Below, one piece after another: positions 9,001 through 15,967 of a DNA stretch of 64,000 nt. Below the pieces are notes generated by a model. The model was given only the letters and a program-made list of their open reading frames with translations. It ran no database searches and had not been told where the DNA came from. The DNA comes from Fontisphaera persica. GTDB taxonomy: Bacteria > Verrucomicrobiota > Verrucomicrobiia > Limisphaerales > Fontisphaeraceae. Where the stretch lies: contig NZ_CP116615.1 in the NCBI RefSeq assembly GCF_024832785.1, positions 2,108,001-2,172,000 on the forward strand. Reading direction: 5' to 3'. The first letter of the stretch is position 1. Each line of letters begins with the position of its first letter. Both the position numbers and the translations under genes were made by a program.

Positions 9001-9390
9001 CTACTTCACAGTCTCGCGTTGTTTCTTGACGTCCCTAACGCGCAACTTGCCAGCAACGGACTCCAAACGGACTTCATACCACGTGTGCTCATCGCCGATG
9101 CGATAGCCCGAACTTGTCAGTTTGTTCTTGGCCGGATCAAAACGCCACAGTCCCCCAAAACCGAAGGTCATTCCGTTCTCGTCGAGCGCGAGGGATTCCA
9201 TGTTTACTACAGCCAACTCGCGTTTGAGTTCGGGCTCAATGGTGCTCTGCGCCGTGATGTAGTTCTGCACGGCCACGCAGATCCCAGCCGCTGTATTCCT
9301 CGCGTCTGAACTGGTTTTCATCGCAGTCTCGTTTGCGCATCCGCAGACCAAGGCCACTGAACAGAGTGCAAACAAATGCCGGATTCTCAT
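9001..9390 (-). CDS. Lipoprotein, probable immunity protein of cassette 4
   Basis: 129 aa. N-terminal lipoprotein signal MRIRHLFALCSVALVCGC, lipobox V-C-G-C with Cys ~18. The mature part reads AVQNYITAQSTIEPELKREL and then a beta-rich stretch (MTFGFGGLWRFDPAKNKL, GDEHTWYEVRLESVAGKLRV). It starts 9 bp after the stop of the HExxH-bearing CT of cassette 4, so it is most likely the cognate immunity protein, placed in the periplasm. No named family recognised. Confidence 0.65.
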   Translation of the reverse strand: MRIRHLFALCSVALVCGCANETAMKTSSDARNTAAGICVAVQNYITAQSTIEPELKRELAVVNMESLALDENGMTFGFGGLWRFDPAKNKLTSSGYRIGDEHTWYEVRLESVAGKLRVRDVKKQRETVK

Positions 9391-10253
9391 GGCGGTCTCC
9401 TACTGGGCTGCGTCCGGACATTTCCATCCGCTGACCACTTTCTTGCCCTTAACATCCTCCTTCCGGTTCTCATAGATAAATGGCGAGTCCGGATTTCTGT
9501 GTGCGTAGGCTTGCTCGACCCACTTCGTAATGGCCTCTTGATTCGGGACGGTCAGCGAAAGGGGAACGATACAAAGGGAAATGGATGTCCGGAATCCGGG
9601 TTCTGCCTCTGGCAAACCCATCTGAATCCGAAACCACTCTTCAGCAATACGCACTTGCACCTCCTCCTCAACGACACTGGGGGCAGTGATCCTGTCGTGT
9701 TCGCATTCGTGGAGCAACGTCGCAGCAGCATCACCGTCGCTCAACGTGTTGTCCACCCAGATTCTCCCGTCGTTCTTCCCTGCCAGATAGTATTCGTGCT
9801 TCCCAAGATACTTTCCCTTCTTCCCGTTCTGCTTCTTCTCGTATTTGTCATACGTGACTTTGATTTCATCGAAACCGATGACTGTTTTCTTTGCGAGACA
9901 GTCGTCCACGACCCACCTGCGACAGCAGCACAGGTATTTTAGAACGCCCTCCTTGGTCCACAGGCCATAGATGTCGAAATCGTTGATTGGGTCATTCAGG
10001 ACGAATGCATAGAGATGCAGCCCACCTTTTTCCTCGAGTGGATCGCGGCTTAGCCAGCGGCCGGGGGTGGGGAGTAGTAGCGGTGGCCGTAATAAGAGAG
10101 GCCAGTTTCCCAATCGTGGTATTTGGTGGAGAAGAGGTGATTGAACGTCTGGGCCAGGGAGCCAGTGGCTCGAAGAAGTTCACCAAACGGGCCGTATTCG
10201 TGTTCTGACGAGCGTTGCTCTGTGGCCGCATTCGACGTGTGGAGGAATAATTT

Positions 10254-10295
10254 CCCTTCGGCGGGACGCCGAAGGGCACACGCCGGAGGCGTGTG
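10254..10295. repeat. REP-like double hairpin inside Rhs core
   Basis: Two adjacent perfect hairpins with the same GGA loop: CCCTTCGGCG-gga-CGCCGAAGGG (10254-10276) and CACACGCC-gga-GGCGTGTG (10277-10295). The pair lies within the core of cassette 4, in a segment that differs from all other core copies. Confidence 0.75.
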
Positions 10296-10462
10296 CTCCC
10301 CGAGACCAACAACGTGCGCCAACCCCGCTTGCAACCCTCCTGAAATCGAACCCGTCCCCTGCGTCGTCCCCGACAAATCCACCCCCATACGTGCGTGCGC
10401 ACCTCGCCCGTTGGCCCATGCACTTCGGGGCGATTTCCCTCCTCCACGACTCTCCACGCGCC

Positions 10463-10517
10463 CATGGCTTCATTCACCTGCATCTTGTGGCTGACCTCGA
10501 ACCCAATATCCCCCAAA
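10463..10517 (-). repeat. Cassette leader repeat, copy at cassette 4
   Basis: Contains exact AAGATGCAGGTGAATGAAGC and the GGGATATTGGG block; same distance to the core as the other copies. Confidence 0.75.
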
Positions 10518-10774
10518 ACCACCTCCCCTTCAAGCCCTCATTCGCCCCCAAATCGGCTTTTGGCTTGCCTCACCTAGGCCATAGGAGCGGTTTCGTAGCG
10601 CAAGGCGTACCCCATGTAGCGTAGGCGTCCCGTCCCGCGCAGCGGATACCGCCTGCGTCTCGCAGGCCAATTCCCACCTTGCGATTCGTGCACGCCTGCG
10701 TTACGGCGCATGAAAGATTAACGCACGGTTTGTTGTTTCCGAACGGGTCCGCTTGACCTTATCAGTTCTGCAAT

Positions 10775-10820
10775 CACGGAGCCGGGAGGCTCCGTGAACC
10801 CGCAGGCGAGGACGCCTGCG
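10775..10820. repeat. REP-like double hairpin
   Basis: CACGGAGCC-ggga-GGCTCCGTG (10775-10796), 4 bp, then CGCAGGCG-agga-CGCCTGCG (10801-10820). Both stems are perfect. Same doublet layout as 10254-10295 but different stem sequences. Confidence 0.75.
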
Positions 10821-11152
10821 CTACAGACCCTCACCTTGGCTTTCTTCTACGATGGGGTAGAGGTCAAAGGGGTCAGAGCGTGTGAAGGGGGAGAGCAACC
10901 ACGAACGAACAGGAATGAACACGAATGTTGAACAGAAGGAAACGAAGGGAACGAAGGGGAAAACCGCCCCTCACCCAAGCCCTCTCCCCGGGGAGAGGGA
11001 GGTTTTAGCTGCGCTCCTCGGCCAGCCGCTTGAAGGCGTCGTCGTAGCGTTTGGCTTGGGGATGGGGTTTGGCCAACCCCGGGGCGGGTTCCTGCGGTTG
11101 GCTGAGGTTGGCTTTTTCATGTACACGGTGTTTCTACCGCACCCGCCCACCG

Positions 11153-11179
11153 GGTGTCCATCAAACCGGGGCAAGCCCA
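11153..11179 (+). repeat. 27-bp dispersed repeat, copy 3
   Basis: GGTGTCCATCAAACCGGGGC plus AAGCCCA; identical to the reverse complement of copy 1 (4988-5014). Confidence 0.6.
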
Positions 11180-11357
11180 GTGTCATGCCTGCGCATGACG
11201 TCACGCATAGGTGTAAGGAGTCGGAAACAGGCGTCCTAAGCGTCCTAAAGCCGCCAACGGGGCTGGCGGTGCGGTTACATACGCCAAACCGATTGCCAGG
11301 GAAAAAGGCAGCAGGGAGGCGGCCGGGGAGTGTTAGCGACTTGCTGGATTTCTCTGC

Positions 11358-11780
11358 TCAAGCGGAATGTATGGAACACGAGCTTTTGTTCGAACCAGTA
11401 GACACGACTCTGAATGCGGGAAAAATTGATTCCGCTGCCGTCTTCCGGTATTTCCCCTTTTCAGCAAGAACGTAAACACCGCGCTCCAACCCGTTCTGCG
11501 ACTCCAAAACAAAAAGCACGCCGGAAAGATAGGGCCTTACTTGAAGCACTCCATTGCTCGCAAAACTAGGAAGCCATAGAGATTTCGGTGCTGGCTGTCC
11601 CTTCAGAGTATTCCAAACCTCGTTCTTTTGCATGTCATTGGCGTAAGTCTTGAGGTTTGAAACGCCAATCGAATCTAAAAATCGTTTCTCTGCAACGAAC
11701 TTAGTGCATGAAACGACGAACATTATGCACAGCAGCGCAAGCCAAAACGGCTTGTGTTTTATACTTAATCGACCAGGCAT
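11358..11780 (-). CDS. Lipoprotein, probable immunity protein against the lysozyme-like CT
   Basis: 140 aa. N-terminus MPGRLSIKHKPFWLALLCIMFVVSC gives a basic n-region, a hydrophobic core and a lipobox ending at Cys ~25. The mature part (EKRFLDSIGVSNLKTYANDM, SLWLPSFASNGVLQVRPYL, GVLFVLESQNGLERGVYVL) is mixed alpha/beta and unrecognised. It starts 21 bp after the stop of the cassette 3 CT, which looks like a peptidoglycan hydrolase. A periplasmic lipoprotein is the expected type of inhibitor for such an enzyme, so position and localisation agree. Confidence 0.65.
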   Translation of the reverse strand: MPGRLSIKHKPFWLALLCIMFVVSCTKFVAEKRFLDSIGVSNLKTYANDMQKNEVWNTLKGQPAPKSLWLPSFASNGVLQVRPYLSGVLFVLESQNGLERGVYVLAEKGKYRKTAAESIFPAFRVVSTGSNKSSCSIHSA

Positions 11781-11801
11781 AAATGAAGCCTTCGTCTCGG
11801 A

Positions 11802-13097
11802 CTAAGGGTCGAAGATGCCGTCCAAGTCCCCGGCCCATAGACCGTGATTGTAGCCGTTCGGCGCCTTGTTTGGAATGTCGTTCACAGTAGTAAGCCTCGG
11901 ACCGTTGTTCCAGACGGAAGACAGCGCTTGAATGAGACACCTGGGAGCATTGTATTTCACGACGTCCTTGCAGGACTTTCCTTTTCGGCAGCAGAAGTTG
12001 GCGAGATTACACCCTGGGGCAACGTCGTTTTTAAAACTCGGAGACATCGTCCCGCTCTCAGCCGACTTGCAAATTTTGTCGAGATAGCCCTTCAACAACC
12101 TCGCGGAGACATCAATGTTGAACTGTGGAACCGTCAGCCATTTCTCAACCTCCGAGTTGTTCCCGTTAAGGGCATGAGGAAACATGTGAGCAGTTGGATC
12201 TCCAGGCCAATGTATCGCGCACATGAAGTCCGGCCCAATTTGGAGAATTCTCTGTTCCTCTTTAGTGAAAAGACCCTCGCGGAAAATGGTGTCGTAGGTG
12301 ATTTGACCTGGCCCTCGTGAGCGTGGTCGCCAATCGAACTCTTGCGTTTCTGTGCGATATTCCTCTTCGCTGTAATCGATCATCTCATTGGCAATGACGG
12401 TAGATAGGAGCTCCTTAAGAACGCAGTGCCGCTCTGCCATCATACTGATAAGCGGCCCGAAAGTGTCCTTGAAATCCTTGAACCACGCATCACGTTCCGC
12501 TTTTGTCCATTTGTTCCAAAAGACGTCCGGGCTGCCAGGATATCGCTTGAGATATAAACCGAACGGGTCAACATAACGAACTGGGTTGTTTTGGACGAAC
12601 CCATAGAGATTCAATCCCCCTTTTCCTCGATGGGGTCTCTGGAAAGCCACCGGCCGGGGTGGGGAATAGTAGCGGTGGCCGTAGTAAGAGAGGCCGGTTT
12701 CCCAGTCAAAGTATTTGGTGGAGAAGAGATGATTGAACGTCTGGGCCAGGGGGCCGGTAGCGCGGAGGAGCTCGCCAAACGGGCCGTATTCGTATTGGGC
12801 AATCATGATGCCGTCAGACGCCCGTACGTAGCCCATCACATTCCCATTCCCGTCATACACCGGAAAATACACCCCCGCATTCGGGCCGTTGTGAATCACC
12901 GTCGCCACCAAACCACCCACACCCCCGCCCCCTGCGTCGTCCCCGACAAATCCACCCCCATACGTGCGTACGCACCGCACCCATTGGCCCATACACTGCG
13001 GGGCTACTCCCTCCTCCACGATTGCCCACGCGCCTATGGCTTCATTCACCTGCATCTTGTGGTTGACCTCGCCACCAATATCCCCAAAAACATCCAT
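11802..13097 (-). CDS. Rhs cassette 3: core 3' end fused to lysozyme-like CT, open reading frame retained
   Basis: 431 codons open from the leader (MDVFGDIGGEVNHKMQVNEA) to the stop. Compared with other copies it reads the wrong frame in two short places (YGGGFVGDDAGGGGVGG, and SPPRPVAFQRPHRGKGG instead of GRWLSRDPIEEKGG). It returns to frame each time through an opposite indel, so core and CT stay joined. Core blocks seen are PVYDGNGNVMGYVRASDG, YEYGPFGELLRATGPLAQ, GLSYYGHRYYS and YGFVQNNPVRYVDPFGL (to about residue 185). The ~245-aa CT has a lysozyme/transglycosylase-like pattern: TVIANEMIDYS with a candidate catalytic Glu, SRGPGQITYDT, and a C-terminal YNHGLWAGDLDG. It lacks the N-terminal Rhs shell and any signal, so it is an orphan CT module. 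The true start, if expressed, is unknown. Confidence 0.6.
   Translation of the reverse strand: MDVFGDIGGEVNHKMQVNEAIGAWAIVEEGVAPQCMGQWVRCVRTYGGGFVGDDAGGGGVGGLVATVIHNGPNAGVYFPVYDGNGNVMGYVRASDGIMIAQYEYGPFGELLRATGPLAQTFNHLFSTKYFDWETGLSYYGHRYYSPPRPVAFQRPHRGKGGLNLYGFVQNNPVRYVDPFGLYLKRYPGSPDVFWNKWTKAERDAWFKDFKDTFGPLISMMAERHCVLKELLSTVIANEMIDYSEEEYRTETQEFDWRPRSRGPGQITYDTIFREGLFTKEEQRILQIGPDFMCAIHWPGDPTAHMFPHALNGNNSEVEKWLTVPQFNIDVSARLLKGYLDKICKSAESGTMSPSFKNDVAPGCNLANFCCRKGKSCKDVVKYNAPRCLIQALSSVWNNGPRLTTVNDIPNKAPNGYNHGLWAGDLDGIFDP
13034..13088 (-). repeat. Cassette leader repeat, copy at cassette 3
   Basis: Exact AAGATGCAGGTGAATGAAGC core; flank slightly diverged (GGTGGCGAGGTCAACC). Confidence 0.75.
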
Positions 13098-13215
13098 CCT
13101 TGCAAGCCCTCATTGCTCCCCCTCCCCCGGCCTCCGTGACTCAAGACTGTGCGGCAGGCGCGGGTGGCCAGCGGAGCGCGAGCGCAGCTTCCTTTCCTCG
13201 CCCCGGCCCAGAGGA

Positions 13216-13249
13216 GCGCTAAATTCCTTCACACCTTTTGGCGGGACAC
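13216..13249 (-). repeat. Boundary repeat after immunity gene (cassette 2)
   Basis: Plus-strand GCGCTAAATTCCTTCACACC followed by TTTTGGCGGGACA. It ends 4 bp before the stop codon of the immunity gene at 13254. Together with 13123-13215 it matches the flank at 2886-3012. Confidence 0.7.
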
Positions 13250-13253
13250 CGCG

Positions 13254-13736
13254 TTACTTCTTCCGAAACTGTTCAACTGCCAAGTAGTCGCCTTGCGCTG
13301 TGCGAACCAATGTTCCCCGGAAGGCGTAGCCGTTCGTTTCCCACTCGCTGCTGAAAGCAGTTTGCGGTTGGGAGATTTTCCGACCGCGCATCATGCCTTG
13401 AACAAACTTCACGGTGTCTTCCAACGGAAGATTCAAATAGCCATTCACCCCCGGCGCTTTCATCGCTGGCATCGAGATGGCCGTAGGAGAGAACAGCCCC
13501 CAAGCGTAGAACCCGGAACTCGGGTCACGCCCGTCGCCGTCAGTGGCATTGACCAGCACAGCGTTGGTCGGGAAAGTGATTCCAACTTTGGCGGACACGT
13601 CCTTCAACGCTTGTTCGTCTTTCGCGCTCACTTGCTCGCTTCCTCCTTGCCCGGTGGATTGGTTGTCGCGACAGCCGGTTACACTGGCCACCGTGAAAGC
13701 TGCGAGCACAGCAACGACAATGGTGGTCACTCTCAT
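13254..13736 (-). CDS. Lipoprotein, probable immunity protein of cassette 2
   Basis: Start taken at the ATG at 13736: it overlaps the stop of the upstream CT as ATGA, and it begins a lipoprotein signal MRVTTIVVAVLAAFTVASVTGC (Cys ~22). An in-frame upstream ATG would only add 20 residues of CT antisense frame. 160 aa. The mature protein has a Ser/Gly/Gln linker, then KVGITFPTNAVLVNATDGDG and LPLEDTVKFVQGMM, followed by a beta stretch near the end (NGYAFRGTLVRTAQGDYLAVE). The pattern resembles small periplasmic beta-alpha-beta proteins. Immunity is inferred from translational coupling to the toxin frame. Confidence 0.65.
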   Translation of the reverse strand: MRVTTIVVAVLAAFTVASVTGCRDNQSTGQGGSEQVSAKDEQALKDVSAKVGITFPTNAVLVNATDGDGRDPSSGFYAWGLFSPTAISMPAMKAPGVNGYLNLPLEDTVKFVQGMMRGRKISQPQTAFSSEWETNGYAFRGTLVRTAQGDYLAVEQFRKK

Positions 13737-15525
13737 CGCCCGCCCTTCTCCGAATCCCAGCCCTCGGTCACTTTGGGCGCTTGCCCCTTCTTCCACTTCA
13801 CCGTTTTCTTCACTGACCCGAACATGTCGAACTCTCGCGCGAGTCCTTGCCGGTGAAACTCACCCATGAACTGGTCGGTGACGACCTGCCCCAGGATGGT
13901 CACTTGCTTGCCGCCATCCCAGTTGTAGCGGTCGTAAAACTTGTATTGGAACTCCAGCGTGTATTCGTCTTTGCAGACAGTCGCGTTGCCTTTGCCCCAC
14001 GCGCTGTAGCCGCCGACAGCGTAGAACCAATTCCAGCTTTCATCCTTCCGATTGTAGCCGCCAGATGGACTCCCTGACGTGATGCTGTGCTTGCCGTCCG
14101 GCAGCGATTCGACGAACGCCTGGGCCAGTGCAAGCTCGCTGTTATAGACGTTCTTTGCCGAAGGCACGTCATCAATCATCTTCTGCAACCGGATGGTGTA
14201 GTCGCTCCCGGAGTTCCCGAAGTAGTGCTGAATGTGATTCACCGCGTCGGGCATTCCCACCCAAACGATTCCAATGTTGTTCACGATGAGTTGCTTCAAC
14301 GCCACGTTGCTCCATGTCCACTCCTCGGAGTCCCAAGCGCCAGCGCCCGCGTCGGGCTTGATGGTTGGGTCATCCGTGCCCTTCTTGTAGTCCTTCAAGC
14401 CGAATGGATCGAATCGGTTGATTGGGTTGTTGTGGATGAATCCGTAAAGGTTCGTACCCCTAATTCCCCAACGGGTCTCTGTTTGGCCACCTGCCAGTGG
14501 GGGATTGTAGTAACGGTGGCCGTAGTAAGAGAGGCCGGTTTCCCAATCGTGGTATTTGGTGGAGAAGAGATGATTGAAGTCCTTGGCCAGGGGCCCGTGG
14601 CGCGGAGAAGCTCGCCAAACGGGCCGTATTCGTATTGGGCCACCATGACCCCGTCAGAGGCCCGCACGTAGCCCATCACATTCCCGTTGCCATCATAAAC
14701 CGGAAAATACACCCCCGCGTTGGTCCCGCTGGGGATCATTACGGCAAGCAACCCACCTACCCCACCTGCCCCTTGCATGGTTCCGCTCAAATCCGTCCCC
14801 CACACAAACGCCGCCTGCAACGCCCCGCTTACCCCGTCCCACACCGCCATCAGGTTCCAGCCCTCGTATAAAAATCGCTGGTCACTCGCCAATTGCCAGC
14901 CGTTGTTGACCCAGTTGCTCACCACTTTGCTCACCCGCCGGCCCTGCCAGTCGTACCCGTACACCAGTTTCTGCCGCGGCACCCCGGCGTTGTACGCCGC
15001 CGGCAACGTCTCCTGTTCCACCAGCCGGTTCTCCCCATCCCACCGGTTCGTCCACTGCCCGTCGCTCGTCAGGTTCCCGTCCGCATCGTACGTGTACACC
15101 TCGGGCGTGCGCGCCACATACAGCCGCCCCGTCACCACCGTCACCACGTCTGGATTGGTTCCCTGGCCGCGCACCCCCACATTCGTCACCGCCAGCCACA
15201 CCGGCCCGCTCCCGTTGGCCACCGCCAACTCCGCCCGGTAATACTCTCCCTTGCGGCTGGTGGCGGAGTGGTTCACCGTCACCGTCGCCGCACTGTGGGC
15301 GCTACCCAAGATGTTCACATAACCCGGCACGCTACGGCTGGTGTATTGGAAAAGGTTGTTCACCACGTAATCGCTTTGCCGCCCGTCTCTTTTAGCCCAC
15401 AAGCGGTTCCCAATCCCGTCATAACTATACGCAAACTGCTGGCCCAAGGCAAGCGTTCCATCGGCCCATTTCCGCACCGCGTTGGTCAACTGCCCCAGGT
15501 AATCATATTGGTACTCCCACCACAT
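13733..15525 (-). pseudogene. Rhs cassette 2: longest core copy plus 221-aa CT, frameshifted
   Basis: The core begins abruptly (in-frame TGA ten codons before the first Met) with YQYDYLGQLTNAVRKWADG and continues through YSYDGIGNRLWAKRDGR, YTYDADGNLTSDGQWTNRWDG, YDWQGRRVSKVVSNWVNNG, FLYEGWNLMAVWDG and VWGTDLSGTMQGAGGVGG. It stays in frame up to YEYGPFGELLRATG, then loses a base (GPWPRTS). The WLSRDP region is also scrambled before NLYGFIHNNPINRFDPFGL. The CT (14398 to 13733) is intact: DAVNHIQHYFGNSGSDY, ESWNWFYAVGGYSAWGKG, FQYKFYDRYNWDGGK, FMGEFHRQGLAREFDMFGS. The ending faintly recalls colicin-M-like bacteriocin C-termini, but I cannot confirm that. Confidence 0.7.
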
Positions 15526-15667
15526 ACTGCCAAACGGTCGCTCATACGATCAGCGCGGTTTGAACTCGTGGCGGCCCAGTCCTGACTAAGGCGCTAATAG
15601 ACGTTTGGGAGGGCAGGAAAGTCATTTAACATACGTTAATCAGAGATTTCGTAGCGTCATCGCGCAA

Positions 15668-15961
15668 TCACCGGGGCTTTCCTCGCTCTTGCCTCATTAC
15701 AACCTTGCCTTCTCTGTCGAAGACCGTTGTGAGTCGCGGTTTCCTCTCCGCGTCGTTTTCATAGACGACTCGCGTCGTCATTTGACCTTGGTCGTCGAAA
15801 AAGGTTTTCTGAACCTCCCGGCGATGCTCATCCAGAATCAGTTCTATCACGGTCACTCCGGTTGTCTTCAACTTGCCAATCCGAGTGAAGCGGCCGTCAG
15901 CATGACGAACCTCTTCAAACACCAAATAGTCCGACTCGAACGGTGAAATCTCCTGCGCCAT
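15668..15961 (-). CDS. Small protein, probable immunity protein of cassette 1
   Basis: 97 aa, no signal peptide (MAQEISPFESDYLVFEEV). The sequence is strand-rich (RFTRIGKLKTTGVTVIELIL, QTFFDD-type and TRVVYENDAERKPRLTTVFD segments) and ends with a basic tail. It starts 6 bp after the stop of the cassette 1 CT, so it was probably translated with it. Unlike most partners in this array it is predicted to be cytoplasmic. Family not recognised. Confidence 0.5.
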   Translation of the reverse strand: MAQEISPFESDYLVFEEVRHADGRFTRIGKLKTTGVTVIELILDEHRREVQKTFFDDQGQMTTRVVYENDAERKPRLTTVFDREGKVVMRQERGKPR

Positions 15962-15967
15962 AGACTC

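Larger units (their letters stand above)
9400..10522 (-). pseudogene. Rhs cassette 4: core fragment plus HExxH metallopeptidase-like CT
   Basis: Leader and VRTHVWG-type core are followed by an unusual core segment (GTGSISGGLQAG...KLFLHTSNAATEQRSSE) in place of the usual GGLVATVIHNG...ASDG part; a REP doublet sits inside it. The core resumes at YEYGPFGELLRATGSLAQ, shifts frame at YYSPPPAAG, and is again open from GRWLSRDPLEEKGG through YAFVLNDPINDFDIYGL into a ~190-aa CT ending at 9400. The CT holds TLLHECEHDRIT, an HExxH zinc-binding motif, and a downstream acidic helix VVEEEVQVRIAEEWF that could give the third ligand. This suggests a zincin-type peptidase toxin. The CT itself looks undamaged. 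Confidence 0.65.
10523..11357. other. Spacer with repeats and a gene fragment
   Basis: About 830 bp between cassettes 4 and 3 with no intact gene. It holds the REP doublet at 10775-10820, the third 27-bp dispersed repeat at 11153-11179 and, at about 11007-11060 on the minus strand, a scrap reading AKRYDDAFKRLAEERS and then a stop. That scrap resembles the N-terminus of Rpn/PD-(D/E)XK-type nuclease-like transposon proteins ('YDxAFKxLAEE'). An ORF on the plus strand (10882-11475) spans these pieces and is judged spurious. Confidence 0.5.

Noticed and set aside
4739-10820. CRISPR-like array from the repeated GC hairpins
   Set aside because: Copies are kilobases apart with no regular spacers and no cas genes.
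10882-11475. 197-codon ORF on the plus strand in the spacer before cassette 3
   Set aside because: It crosses repeat sequences and an antisense gene scrap, has low-complexity composition and overlaps the end of the lipoprotein gene; no protein-like pattern.
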